The notes: generated from the letters alone by a model not told the origin. A stretch of 64,000 nt of DNA from Chitinophaga tropicalis (GCF_009758205.1 NZ_WRXN01000014.1:124001-188000), one strand, 5' to 3'; positions 48,342-57,179 are shown, counted from the first letter of the stretch. A program made the numbers and translations.

Positions 48342-50648
48342 TCATACACTCTCTTTCACAGCTACGCGCATATTCTGAGCCGCCGCCACCATATTGCGGA
48401 GAGATTGCTCCGTCTCAGGCCATTTACGCGTTTTCAAACCGCAATCCGGGTTAACCCAGATATTGCGCGCAGGTAATAATTGTATCGCTTTTTCCAGCAA
48501 CTCCGTCATTTCAGCTACAGTAGGTACGCGTGGAGAGTGAATATCATACACTCCCGGCCCTATCTCATATGGATATTTGAACACAGAGAACACTTCCAGT
48601 AATTCCATCTGGGAACGGGAGGTTTCTATCGTGATCACATCCGCATCCATAGCGGCAATATTGCTGATAATATCATTGAACTCAGAATAACACATATGGG
48701 TATGTATCTGCGTAGCATCCTCAACACCGGAAACAGATACACGGAACGCTTTCACAGCCCAGTCAAGATACGCCTGCCAGTCGGCCTGACGCAGCGGCAA
48801 TCCTTCCCTGATAGCAGGTTCATCTACCTGTATCACCCTGATGCCTGCCTGCTCCAGGTCAACTACTTCATCACGTATGGCCAGTGCTATCTGCAGGGTA
48901 GTATCAGCACGTGGCTGGTCATCACGCACAAAAGACCATTGCAGGATAGTAACAGGACCTGTAAGCATACCTTTCATCGGTTTGCTGGTAAGAGATTGTG
49001 CATAGCTGCTCCATTCTACTGTCATAGGTGCGTTGCGCTGCACGTCGCCATAGATAACCGGTGGTTTCACACAACGGGAGCCATAACTCTGTACCCATCC
49101 GTTCTTTGTAAATACAAATCCTTCCAGCTGCTCGCCAAAATATTCCACCATATCATTACGCTCAAACTCACCATGTACCAGTACATCTATGCGCAGGCTT
49201 TCCTGCAGGGCAACAGATTCCTGTATAGCTTTGCGGATAGATGTTTCATATGCTGCAGGTGTAATAACTCCTTTTTTGAAATCCGCTCTGAGCTTCCTGA
49301 TATCTTCCGTTTGTGGGAAAGACCCGATGGTAGTGGTAGGGAACAGAGGCAGTTTCAGTACAGCTTCCTGGGCTTTCTGTCTTGCCGGGAAAGCGCTCTT
49401 ACGTTCAGCATCGGCAGCGGTAAGCGCAGCCAGCCTTGCTTTTACGGCCGGTTTGTGGATAATGGCGGCAGTGCTCCTTTCCTTCATAGCTGCAGTGTTG
49501 GCTGCCAGGGCAGCGGTGTTGCCGGCAGCGATCTGTTGCAGGTCTGTCAGCTCCCGTACTTTCTGCTTGGCAAAAGCCATCCAGTTCTTGATCTGGGGCG
49601 TCAGCACAGCTTCATCTGTTTCCAGGTCAAGATCGTAAGGAGAGTGTAACAGGGAGCAGGAAGTAGCTATCAGCACACGTTCTTCACCCAGTACGGCAGT
49701 AGCTTTTTTAATGAGCTGAAGGGCCTGTTCATAATTGTTCTTCCAGATATTACGGCCGTTCACTACACCGACAGACAATGTGATGTTTGCAGGTAATGCT
49801 GCCAGTATAGCGTCCAGTTGTTCCGGCGCTCTTACCAGGTCTATGTGGAGGGCATCCACAGGCAGTTTCAGCGTTAATTCTGTATTGTCCTGCAATCCGC
49901 CAAAGTAAGTGGTCAGGATAATTTTCAGAGAAGGAACGGCAGCCCTGATCTTATTGTAGGCATACTGGAACAATGACTGCTGTGCGGGCGTAAGGTCCAG
50001 CACCAGTGTGGGCTCGTCTATCTGTACCCATGTAGCGCCTGCCTGTTGCAATGATTGCAGCAGCTGTATATAAACAGGCAGCAGTTTGTCCAGCAGATCG
50101 GCAACCTGTAGTTGTTCGTCTTTTACTTTGCCCAGCAGCAGGAAGCTGATAGGCCCGATCAGCACCGGTTTGGTGTGTATTCCGAGGGAAAGTGCTTCTT
50201 TGAATTCCTCCAGGCATTTGTTGTACAGAAGGCTGTATTGCTGCGTAGTATCAAACTCCGGCACCAGGTAGTGATAGTTGGTATCAAACCACTTGGTCAT
50301 TTCCATGGCGGTGATGTCAAAACCATTCTTCTGGTAACCACGGGCCATTGCAAAATACAGCTCAGGACTGCTTACACTGGCCTGTGTTTCCATGAGCGAC
50401 CTGAAACGCGCCGGTATAGTGCCGGTCATCAGGCACATGTCCAATACCTGGTCGTAAAAGGAAAAGTCGTTGGAGGGGATCAGGTCTATACCTGCACTTT
50501 TCAATGTCTCCCAGTTCTGCCGGCGCAGCTGCCGGGCTGTCATCTGTAATTTTTCGAGAGAGATCTTCCCTGCCCAGTAGGCTTCGTTTGCCTTCTTCAA
50601 TTCTCTGTTGCTACCAATACGCGGATAGCCAAGAACGTTAGTTTGCAT
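48342..50648 (-). CDS. metE: Cobalamin-independent methionine synthase
   Basis: Transfers a methyl group from 5-methyl-THF-glutamate to homocysteine without B12. The 768 residues show the N-terminal barrel ('GYPRIGSNRELKKANEAYW'), the linker, and the catalytic C-terminal barrel with 'LFPTTTIGSFPQTEDIRKLR', 'VHGEFERNDMVEYFGE', zinc ligands His and Cys in 'IHTHMCYSEFND', and the third Cys in 'NPDCGLKTRKW'. Standard length. The leader of about 420 nt carries a cobalamin riboswitch, so the gene should be switched off when B12 is available to a MetH encoded elsewhere. Confidence 0.97.
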   Translation of the reverse strand: MQTNVLGYPRIGSNRELKKANEAYWAGKISLEKLQMTARQLRRQNWETLKSAGIDLIPSNDFSFYDQVLDMCLMTGTIPARFRSLMETQASVSSPELYFAMARGYQKNGFDITAMEMTKWFDTNYHYLVPEFDTTQQYSLLYNKCLEEFKEALSLGIHTKPVLIGPISFLLLGKVKDEQLQVADLLDKLLPVYIQLLQSLQQAGATWVQIDEPTLVLDLTPAQQSLFQYAYNKIRAAVPSLKIILTTYFGGLQDNTELTLKLPVDALHIDLVRAPEQLDAILAALPANITLSVGVVNGRNIWKNNYEQALQLIKKATAVLGEERVLIATSCSLLHSPYDLDLETDEAVLTPQIKNWMAFAKQKVRELTDLQQIAAGNTAALAANTAAMKERSTAAIIHKPAVKARLAALTAADAERKSAFPARQKAQEAVLKLPLFPTTTIGSFPQTEDIRKLRADFKKGVITPAAYETSIRKAIQESVALQESLRIDVLVHGEFERNDMVEYFGEQLEGFVFTKNGWVQSYGSRCVKPPVIYGDVQRNAPMTVEWSSYAQSLTSKPMKGMLTGPVTILQWSFVRDDQPRADTTLQIALAIRDEVVDLEQAGIRVIQVDEPAIREGLPLRQADWQAYLDWAVKAFRVSVSGVEDATQIHTHMCYSEFNDIISNIAAMDADVITIETSRSQMELLEVFSVFKYPYEIGPGVYDIHSPRVPTVAEMTELLEKAIQLLPARNIWVNPDCGLKTRKWPETEQSLRNMVAAAQNMRVAVKESV

Positions 50649-50734
50649 GCTTGCAATTTTTAAAAGTAAAAAAATGAAGGCTTACAGCGGGTATGCATTT
50701 GCGGGGAAGAAATATAACAGGAAGTGGGAGAGGA

Positions 50735-50775
50735 AGAAAACAGCCTGAAGGCAGCGGAGAATGCTGCACACGGCT
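50735..50775 (-). terminator. Possible riboswitch expression platform (terminator) before metE
   Basis: On the minus strand a two-tier hairpin AGCC...GCAGC / GCTGC...GGCT (50775-50742) is followed by GTTTTCTTCC. It lies between the cobalamin aptamer and metE and could act as the B12-induced terminator; the U-tract is interrupted, so control at another level is possible. Confidence 0.4.
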
Positions 50776-50829
50776 ATCCACGGCATTGCCGGGATAAGCT
50801 GTAAACTACCAACATCAATTACCTGATTA

Positions 50830-51064
50830 TTGCTTCGGGCGCGAAAGCATACATCAATCTGTTTGTGGCAAGTATCCTGGCTTGTAACAGCTACGGCCGT
50901 CCTTCTCACCGGTTATTTATTCCCGGCAATGGATATCATATGACCATAACCTTTTTTAGGTTACTTACAGTTGCGCGTCAGCCCGTGAATTGCACACGGT
51001 TCCTTTTTAATCCCCTCTCCTTAAAAGAAGGGAACCGCAAACAGCTATTGAGTTGTGTAAAGAA
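50830..51064 (-). ncRNA. Cobalamin riboswitch upstream of metE
   Basis: The minus strand reads the class signature in order: a GGTTCCC... P2/P3-side segment (51020s), the core AAGGAACCGTGTGCAATTCACGG followed by CTGACGCGCAACTGTAA (51003-50965; standard form GGGAA..GGTGnAAnTCC..CTG..CCGCAACTGT), then the B12 box AGCCAGGATACTTGCC (50883-50867; consensus AGYCAGGAGACCTGCC). It begins just after the promoter at 51078 and ends about 180 nt before metE. Binding of cobalamin should repress metE. Confidence 0.9.
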
Positions 51065-51069
51065 CCGTT

Positions 51070-51102
51070 GCAAATATAAGTCAGTTTTATTTTCTCTGCA
51101 AA
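51070..51102 (-). promoter_or_regulatory. Full promoter of the metE riboswitch transcript
   Basis: On the minus strand TTTG (51102-51099), 20 bp, then TATATTTGC (51078-51070), matching both Bacteroidota promoter elements. Transcription would start about 51065, so the aptamer begins almost at +1. Confidence 0.75.
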
Positions 51103-51255
51103 CTTATTATTATGGAACAAATAATAAGTAAATTATTTTATTTTGGTTATTTGTTCTATTTATATATTTTATAAAGATAGATGTACTGTTTTTGAATAAA
51201 AGGGGCATAAAAAAAAGTCATTTTTTCCTTCACAGATGCGCAATCTTAAATTTCT

Positions 51256-51264
51256 TACGTTTGC
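51256..51264 (+). promoter_or_regulatory. -7 promoter box of pepT next to the start codon
   Basis: TACGTTTGC ends 3 nt before the ATG at 51268, implying a leaderless or nearly leaderless mRNA. Confidence 0.6.
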
Positions 51265-51267
51265 AAT

Positions 51268-52512
51268 ATGTTTGACAATTATAAATACACCGTGATCGAG
51301 CGCTTCCTGCGCTACGTACAGATAGACACTCAATCAGATCCGCTCAGCAAAACCTTCCCTTCCACAGAAAAACAGAAGGACCTGGGCCGCCTGCTGGTAC
51401 AGGAACTACAGGAAATGGGCATCATAGACGCCATAATGGACGAACACGGATACGTATTCGCCACTATCCCAGGCAATACCACCAAAAAAGTCCCCGTCAT
51501 CTGCTTCTGTTCTCATATGGATACTTCAAGCGATTGCAGTGGCAAAGACGTAAAACCTATCATCCACCGCGAATACGATGGTAAAGACATTACTTTGCCT
51601 GATGAAGGCACTGTGATCAGAGCCTCAGAACACCCTTACCTGCAATCCAAAAAAGGAGACGATATCATTACCGCCAGCGGTGCCACCCTCCTGGGGGCAG
51701 ACGATAAAGCCGGCGTGGCAGAGATCATGGATGCGGCTTATTATCTTATCCGGCACCCGGAAATTAAACATGGCGATATCCGCATCCTCTTCACTCCCGA
51801 CGAAGAAGTAGGCCGCGGTGTGGAAAAACTGGATATGCAGCGCCTGGGCGCCCAATTCGGTTATACAATGGACGGTGGTGAACGCGGCTCCCTGGAAGAA
51901 GAAAGCTTCTCTGCAGATGCAGCCAGGATAACCATCAACGGCGTCAGCGTACATCCCGGCACCGCTAAAGATAAACTGGTGAGCGCCATTAAGATAGCAG
52001 GAGAGATCATAGATGCCCTGCCGAAAGACAGCCTGTCTCCCGAAACCACGGAAGACCGCCAGGGCTTTATTCACCCGGTAAGAATGCACGGCATCGTTGA
52101 ACATGCAGAGATAGACTTTATCCTGCGCGATTTCATCACCGCCAGGCTGGATGAGCATGCCGCTTTCCTGCGTAACATTATGAATACAGTAATGGCCCGT
52201 TATCCACAGGCCAGCGCAGAACTGACCGTTACACAACAATACAGGAACATGAAAGAAGTGCTGGACCTTCATCCGCAGGTAACCGCCAATGCAGAAGAAG
52301 CCATCCGCCGCGCAGGTGTAGAACCGTTAAGACTGATCATCAGGGGAGGTACCGACGGTTCCCGCCTGTCCTTTATGGGATTGCCCTGCCCCAATATCTT
52401 CACCGGGGAAATGGCCCTGCACAGCAAATATGAATATGTAAGTATCCAGGATATGCAGAAAGCTGTACAGACTATCGTACATCTGGCACAGGTTTGGGAG
52501 GAACGGAGCTGA
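51268..52512 (+). CDS. pepT: Peptidase T (tripeptide aminopeptidase)
   Basis: A zinc aminopeptidase of family M20B that removes the N-terminal residue from tripeptides. The 414 residues start 'FLRYVQIDTQSDP', with zinc ligands His and Asp in 'CFCSHMDTSSDCSG', bridging Asp in 'LLGADDKAGVAEIM', Glu pair in 'FTPDEEVGRGVEKL', Asp in 'YTMDGGERGSLEEE', and the closing His in 'IFTGEMALHSKYEYV'. The lid domain spans about 205-320. Standard length. Monocistronic, divergent from metE. Confidence 0.95.
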   Translation: MFDNYKYTVIERFLRYVQIDTQSDPLSKTFPSTEKQKDLGRLLVQELQEMGIIDAIMDEHGYVFATIPGNTTKKVPVICFCSHMDTSSDCSGKDVKPIIHREYDGKDITLPDEGTVIRASEHPYLQSKKGDDIITASGATLLGADDKAGVAEIMDAAYYLIRHPEIKHGDIRILFTPDEEVGRGVEKLDMQRLGAQFGYTMDGGERGSLEEESFSADAARITINGVSVHPGTAKDKLVSAIKIAGEIIDALPKDSLSPETTEDRQGFIHPVRMHGIVEHAEIDFILRDFITARLDEHAAFLRNIMNTVMARYPQASAELTVTQQYRNMKEVLDLHPQVTANAEEAIRRAGVEPLRLIIRGGTDGSRLSFMGLPCPNIFTGEMALHSKYEYVSIQDMQKAVQTIVHLAQVWEERS

Positions 52513-52604
52513 TTAGTTGGTTGATTGGCAATATTTTGGCTAAACATACGTTAATTGTTTACCATATTATTGGTATCTTCCTCCCTTGTTGCACCTGAAT
52601 TTAA

Positions 52605-52613
52605 TACTTTTGC
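52605..52613 (+). promoter_or_regulatory. -7 promoter box of exbB-exbD
   Basis: TACTTTTGC fits TAnnTTTG, 18 bp before the exbB ATG. Confidence 0.6.
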
Positions 52614-52631
52614 AAGGTTAAAATTTTTTTC

Positions 52632-53351
52632 ATGCTCTTAGGACTAGTTACATTACTACAGGATTCTTTATTACTGCCAAAGGCAGATACAGTCGCTGCT
52701 GCGGCTTCCGGAGCCGCCGCTGCGGACCAGCAGATCAAATTGCTCGACCTGCTCATGAAAGGGGGCGTACTCATGATCCCACTGGGGATCCTCTCCGTAA
52801 TAGCAGTTTTTGCTTTCGTTGAAAGGTATCTGACCATTTCAAAAGCAGGTAAGCTGGAAGATAACTTTATGCCAATGATCAGAGATCATATCTCCAATGG
52901 CAATATCTCCGCCGCCCGCTCGCTGTCAAAGAATACCAACAGTCCTATTGCCCGTATGATAGATAAAGGTATTCAACGCATAGGCAAACCGATAGACAGT
53001 ATTGAAAAATCAATGGAAAATGTAGGCAAACTGGAAATATACAAAATGGAAAAGAACCTGGTGATCCTGTCTATCATAGCAGGTATCGCTCCAATGTTCG
53101 GATTCCTCGGTACCATTGCCGGTATGATCCAGACCTTCTTCAACATCTCCATCACCTCAGATATCACCTTAGGCACCATCGCCGGCGGTATCTATGTAAA
53201 AATGATCACTTCCGCTACTGGTCTGATCATCGGCCTGGTAGCATACATAGGCTACAGCTTCCTCAACGCGCAGATAGATAAGACCATCAACAAAATGGAA
53301 GGCGCTTCTGCCGAGTTTATAGATATTTTGCAAGAACCACCAACAAGGTAA
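52632..53351 (+). CDS. exbB: MotA/TolQ/ExbB proton channel family protein
   Basis: A 239-residue inner-membrane proton channel subunit that powers TonB- or Tol-type energy transfer. An extra N-terminal segment rich in Ala (about 10-35) precedes TM1 ('KGGVLMIPLGILSVIAVFAFVERYL'); the cytoplasmic part includes 'SPIARMIDKGIQRIG'; TM2 and TM3 are 'VILSIIAGIAPMFGFLGTIAGMI' and 'TSATGLIIGLVAYIGYSFL', with the conserved GxLGT and Thr of the channel. It is 2 bp upstream of exbD. No tonB or pal is adjacent. Confidence 0.92.
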   Translation: MLLGLVTLLQDSLLLPKADTVAAAASGAAAADQQIKLLDLLMKGGVLMIPLGILSVIAVFAFVERYLTISKAGKLEDNFMPMIRDHISNGNISAARSLSKNTNSPIARMIDKGIQRIGKPIDSIEKSMENVGKLEIYKMEKNLVILSIIAGIAPMFGFLGTIAGMIQTFFNISITSDITLGTIAGGIYVKMITSATGLIIGLVAYIGYSFLNAQIDKTINKMEGASAEFIDILQEPPTR

Positions 53352-53353
53352 TT

Positions 53354-53764
53354 ATGAACTTACGAAGCAGAAGAAATAAAAGGCATGTGGAACTGCACAA
53401 CGGCGCGCTGAATGACATCCTGTTCATCCTGCTGCTGTTCTTCCTGATCGTTTCCACTCTGGCCAATCCGAACGTGATCAAACTTACTTTGCCAAAAGCA
53501 AAGAGCAATACCAAAGCCAAACAAACAGTAGTGGTAAGTATCAACGATAAAGGAGAGTTCTTTGTAGGGACCAACAAAGTACCTTACGAAGGCCTCAAAC
53601 AAATGCTGATACCCGCCATTACCCGCGAAAGCGTTGATCCTACCATAGTGATCAATGCCGAAAAAACCGTACCGGTAGAAGATGTAGTGAAAGTGATGGA
53701 AGTAGCCCGGGAAATTGGGGCAAAAGTGGTGCTGGCTACCGCCAATCCACAAAGCAAGGGATAG
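53354..53764 (+). CDS. exbD: Biopolymer transport protein ExbD/TolR
   Basis: A 136-residue partner of ExbB. Short cytoplasmic tail, one transmembrane helix ('LNDILFILLLFFLIVSTLANPNVIKLTLPKA' in pieces) that carries the proton-conducting Asp ('NDILF'), and a periplasmic domain ending 'KTVPVEDVVKVMEVAREIGAKVVLAT'. The NVIKLTLPKA stretch is typical. It ends at a bidirectional terminator shared with prmC. Confidence 0.93.
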   Translation: MNLRSRRNKRHVELHNGALNDILFILLLFFLIVSTLANPNVIKLTLPKAKSNTKAKQTVVVSINDKGEFFVGTNKVPYEGLKQMLIPAITRESVDPTIVINAEKTVPVEDVVKVMEVAREIGAKVVLATANPQSKG

Positions 53765-53781
53765 ACATTACCTGAATAGTA

Positions 53782-53813
53782 AAAAAGGCAGGTCCATACA
53801 GACCTGCCTTTTT
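53782..53813. terminator. Bidirectional terminator between exbD and prmC
   Basis: Perfect stem AAAAAGGCAGGTC / GACCTGCCTTTTT with a 6-nt loop and A/T runs on both sides. Confidence 0.92.
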
Positions 53814-53815
53814 AT

Positions 53816-54673
53816 TTATATAACAGCCTTTATCATCCTGTCTTTCCCAAAAATATCCTTTTTCAGTACCACATCTTTATACCCCTGCTCCCTCAGCAAT
53901 TGCATAGTCTCTTCCCCAAAAGCTTCATTGATCTCAAAATATAATGCACCGCCGGTATGTAATTTCTGTTTGCCCAGCAGGCCTATCTCCCGGTAAAAAA
54001 GCAAAGCATCATTATCCGGCACAAAAAGAGCAATAGATGGTTCATAAGCTACTACATGCTCCTGCATACCTGCCTGCTCCTGCTCACAGATATAAGGCGG
54101 ATTGCTGACAATGATATCAAAGGATGGGAGTGAAGCTGTTGCCTTTGTATCCAGTATATTCATCAGTTCAAAATGAACGTCAAATCCTTGTTTTACTGCA
54201 TTGGCCTTCGCAGTCTCCAGCGCCCCCTCGCTTACATCAACAGCCCATACCTCAGCCGCAGACAGCTCTTTCTTCAGGGCAACAGGAATAGCACCGCTGC
54301 CCGTGCCTATATCCAGCAGCTTATGCCCCGCCTGCCTGCCTGTACGCACATCATCCACTATCCATTCTACCAGCTCTTCCGTTTCAGGCCGGGGTATCAG
54401 CACATGACCGTTCACATTCAGCTCCATACCGTAGAACCAGCTGCTGCCTGTTACATACTGTATAGGCTGATGCGCCAGCAAAGCCTGCAGCCCTTCTTCC
54501 AGCTGCATTTCCTGCGCCGGTTCCAGACCTTTATCTTTATACACGATCCTGTCCATCCTGGACATGCCGGTCACATGCTCCATCAGCAGATGAGCAATAT
54601 TGGCCGCCTCCCGCTGGCCATGGATAGGCTCCAGGGAGGAAATGATCTTTGTAAATGCAGTCTGTATGGTCAT
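53816..54673 (-). CDS. prmC: Peptide chain release factor N5-glutamine methyltransferase
   Basis: Methylates the Gln of the GGQ motif of RF1/RF2. The 285 residues show an N-terminal helical RF-binding domain, 'PIQYVTGSSWFYGMELNVNGHVLIPRPETEELVEW', motif I 'LLDIGTGSGAIPVAL', 'VWAVDVSEGALETAKANA' and the catalytic 'FDIIVSNPPYIC'. Standard length. I start at ATG 54673 (MTIQTAF). It is divergent from ribD and the two share a palindromic promoter region at 54702-54721. Release-factor genes are not in the window. Confidence 0.95.
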   Translation of the reverse strand: MTIQTAFTKIISSLEPIHGQREAANIAHLLMEHVTGMSRMDRIVYKDKGLEPAQEMQLEEGLQALLAHQPIQYVTGSSWFYGMELNVNGHVLIPRPETEELVEWIVDDVRTGRQAGHKLLDIGTGSGAIPVALKKELSAAEVWAVDVSEGALETAKANAVKQGFDVHFELMNILDTKATASLPSFDIIVSNPPYICEQEQAGMQEHVVAYEPSIALFVPDNDALLFYREIGLLGKQKLHTGGALYFEINEAFGEETMQLLREQGYKDVVLKKDIFGKDRMIKAVI

Positions 54674-54701
54674 TTGTGCTGTGCTATAAAGAAAGAAACA
54701 A

Positions 54702-54721
54702 TACTTTTGCACACAAAAGTA
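54702..54721. promoter_or_regulatory. Palindromic face-to-face -7 boxes of prmC and ribD
   Basis: TACTTTTG-CACA-CAAAAGTA is a perfect inverted repeat with 8-bp arms. The left arm is the rightward -7 box for ribD (TACTTTTGC) and the right arm read leftward is the -7 box for prmC (TACTTTTGT). Each start point would fall inside or beside the other box, so the two promoters should exclude each other. The ATGs are 18 bp to the right (54739) and 29 bp to the left (54673). Confidence 0.65.
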
Positions 54722-54738
54722 TAATAACGCACGCTATC

Positions 54739-55785
54739 ATGGACAGTTCCTTCGATGAATTTTATATGCAACGATGCCTGCAGCTGGCTAAACTGGGAGC
54801 AGGGTATGTAGCGCCCAATCCCATGGTAGGTGCTGTTCTGGTACACCAGGGAAGGATCATCGGGGAAGGGTACCACCGCTTATACGGACAGGCACATGCA
54901 GAAGTGAACTGCGTAAGATCGGTGACAGCAGAAGATCAGCATCTCATCTCCTTATCCACCATGTACGTCAGCCTGGAACCCTGCGCACATCATGGCAAAA
55001 CTCCTCCCTGTGCAGCCCTGATCGTATCCCAGCGCATACCGGAAGTCGTGATAGGCTGCGTGGATACCTTTTCCGCCGTTTCCGGCAAAGGCATCTCCAT
55101 ACTGGAAAATGCAGGTATCACCGTACGCACAGGTGTACTGGAAAAAGAATGCCGGGAACTGAACAAACGCTTCTTTACTTATCATGAACAGCAACGTCCC
55201 TACATTATACTGAAATGGGCCCAGGACCCTTCAGGCTACATGGCAACGGCAGACGGCGCTCCCATAAGGCTTTCCAATATTTTTACAGACAGGCTGGTAC
55301 ACCGCTGGCGTAGTGAGGAAGCTGGCATACTGGTAGGTACCGGGACAGCTGTTAACGATAACCCCCGGTTAAATAACCGCCTGTGGACAGGCAAAGACCC
55401 TGTAAGACTGGTAATTGACCGTACGTTGAAGACGCCCCGTCACTTCCATCTCTGGCAGGGAGATATTCCCACGCTCTTCTTTACAGAAGGAACATCTTCA
55501 AAAGAAGGCGCAACGGAAACGGTACAACTTAATTTCGAACAGCCGGTATTGCCACAGGTATTACAGCAATTATATGAACACCGGATATTGAGCGTAATAG
55601 TGGAAGGTGGTCCCTACCTGCTGCAACGTTTCATTGAAGCAGGACTGTGGGACGAAGCACGCGTCATCACCGGTACAAATGCTATCCCCGATGGAAGAAA
55701 AGCGCCGGCACTGCCTCACGCATTGCTCACAGAAGAAATTTTCCTGGAAGGCGATAGCATCCGGTATTACATCAACAAAAGTTAG
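54739..55785 (+). CDS. ribD: Bifunctional diaminohydroxyphosphoribosylaminopyrimidine deaminase / 5-amino-6-(5-phosphoribosylamino)uracil reductase
   Basis: Performs the second and third steps of riboflavin synthesis. The 348 residues show a cytidine-deaminase-like zinc domain with 'GQAHAEVNC' (His-Ala-Glu) and 'VSLEPCAHHGKTPPCAALI' (zinc cysteines), then the NADPH reductase domain with 'YIILKWAQDPSGYMA', 'GILVGTGTAVNDNPRLNNRL' and 'VIVEGGPYLLQRFIEAGLWDEARV'. Standard length. I start at ATG 54739 (MDSSFDEFYMQRCLQLA); a longer frame would run through the promoter into prmC. The next gene starts 1 bp after its stop. Confidence 0.95.
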   Translation: MDSSFDEFYMQRCLQLAKLGAGYVAPNPMVGAVLVHQGRIIGEGYHRLYGQAHAEVNCVRSVTAEDQHLISLSTMYVSLEPCAHHGKTPPCAALIVSQRIPEVVIGCVDTFSAVSGKGISILENAGITVRTGVLEKECRELNKRFFTYHEQQRPYIILKWAQDPSGYMATADGAPIRLSNIFTDRLVHRWRSEEAGILVGTGTAVNDNPRLNNRLWTGKDPVRLVIDRTLKTPRHFHLWQGDIPTLFFTEGTSSKEGATETVQLNFEQPVLPQVLQQLYEHRILSVIVEGGPYLLQRFIEAGLWDEARVITGTNAIPDGRKAPALPHALLTEEIFLEGDSIRYYINKS

Positions 55786-55786
55786 T

Positions 55787-57172
55787 ATGGCCCCTATCAG
55801 AAAACTGCTTTGCATTGTTATCTTGTTATGCTGTGTCTGCACAGCTGCCGCCCAGGCTGACAAATGGGCCGGCACCTGGTACATGGAATATAAACCCACA
55901 CCTAACAATAGTCCCATCAAAGTACAGCTGCTGATCGGTCAGCCGGAATATAATACACTGTATCCTGCACAGCTGAAAATAGATTTTGCCACCTTCTCCG
56001 GTACTTACCTGGTATTGCTGGCAAAGAAGAATGAGAACCAGTTAGGTATTGGCCGTAATAAATATCCCCTTAATGAAGTGCCTTTCAAACTGCGTGCATG
56101 GATGCTATACCTCAACGGTACTTTCAATTATGAAAAGAAAGCTACCCCTGCTATCAGCCTGCAAAGAATGTGGATCGACTCTCACGAGCTCTATATGCAG
56201 GGCCTTTATGAAGGAGATGAAATGAACGCATACCTGAAAGACCTCCTGAGAGATCTTTTATCGCGGCGCGACTTCACACTCAAAAAGCTGAACAACACTC
56301 CCTGGAAACATCCTGATACCCGCCGGATCCTTCATCCGGAAGAAGATCCCATCTATTTTGGTATCTACGATAAAGAAACCGTGTATGATTCTATCATCCC
56401 GCTTACTATCCGGGATGAAGATATGATAGATAAAGACACCGTAACCCTCCTGCATAATGGTAAGATATTGCTGGATAAGGCTTATGTAAATGAAAAGGAG
56501 AAAATAGTACCTGTATCACTGGATACGGGTATGAATATACTGACGCTCTTTGCCGATAATTACGGCAGGCTGCCGCCTAATACAGGCTCTTTCTTTTTCA
56601 GGTCAGATACCTCTGCTTACCTGTATGATTTCTCTGACAGGGCCAATGGCTATGCCACATTCCTGGTAGCACAGGTAGTGCGCAAGACCCGGCCGGCAGG
56701 AGAGAAGGAACAACTCCGTATACAGGTAAAGGAAACTCCGCCTGTAAAAGCACAACCTCGTATACCGGTAAAGGAAATACCGGCTGTAAAAGAAGATCCC
56801 CGTATCGTCATCCGTAAAACAACACTGCTGGATAAAGTTACATTTACCTCTCCCGTAGTAACGCTTGATCTCTGGGATGATGCAGCAGAAGATGGCGACA
56901 GTATTTCCCTGGCGCTGAACGGACAGGATATAGTAACAGGGTTCCCTGTACGTAAACAACGGCAGCAGCTGGTTGTTACTTTATTACCGGGAGAAAATAA
57001 GCTGGTCATGATAGCAGATAACCTGGGCAGCATCCCTCCCAATACAGCAGTGTTAAGAGTATCGTCAGGAGCATTGAGGAAATATGTGCGTATCAAGACA
57101 GACCTGAAGCAGAATAATATGCTGCTGATCTACTACCAGCCGGAAGGAGAGAAGTCATCCGGTGGAAAATAA
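55787..57172 (+). CDS. Secreted twin-repeat protein of unknown function
   Basis: I recognise no named family. The 461 residues begin with a signal peptide (MAPIRKLLCIVILLCCVCTAAAQ). An N-terminal domain (25-165) contains 'WAGTWYMEYKPTPNN'. Two copies of a beta-rich repeat follow, at about 208-300 and 350-450: each has an Asp-rich strand ending in TVTLLHNG / SISLALNG, then V.L..G.N.LTLFADNYGRLPPNTG / ENKLVMIADNLGSIPPNTA. A linker (about 310-350) has imperfect IPVKEIPAV units. The ADN-G-PPNT motif is common in secreted Bacteroidota proteins. Its place between ribD and yigZ in one tight operon is odd. Confidence 0.75.
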   Translation: MAPIRKLLCIVILLCCVCTAAAQADKWAGTWYMEYKPTPNNSPIKVQLLIGQPEYNTLYPAQLKIDFATFSGTYLVLLAKKNENQLGIGRNKYPLNEVPFKLRAWMLYLNGTFNYEKKATPAISLQRMWIDSHELYMQGLYEGDEMNAYLKDLLRDLLSRRDFTLKKLNNTPWKHPDTRRILHPEEDPIYFGIYDKETVYDSIIPLTIRDEDMIDKDTVTLLHNGKILLDKAYVNEKEKIVPVSLDTGMNILTLFADNYGRLPPNTGSFFFRSDTSAYLYDFSDRANGYATFLVAQVVRKTRPAGEKEQLRIQVKETPPVKAQPRIPVKEIPAVKEDPRIVIRKTTLLDKVTFTSPVVTLDLWDDAAEDGDSISLALNGQDIVTGFPVRKQRQQLVVTLLPGENKLVMIADNLGSIPPNTAVLRVSSGALRKYVRIKTDLKQNNMLLIYYQPEGEKSSGGK

Positions 57173-57179
57173 CAAAAGA

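Noticed and set aside
54674..54738. FMN riboswitch upstream of ribD
   Set aside because: The gap is only 65 bp and filled by the palindromic promoters; no RFN element sequence is present.
55607..55786. Longer start for the secreted twin-repeat protein inside ribD
   Set aside because: The upstream part is out of frame with ribD and has no coding character; a signal peptide starts at ATG 55787.
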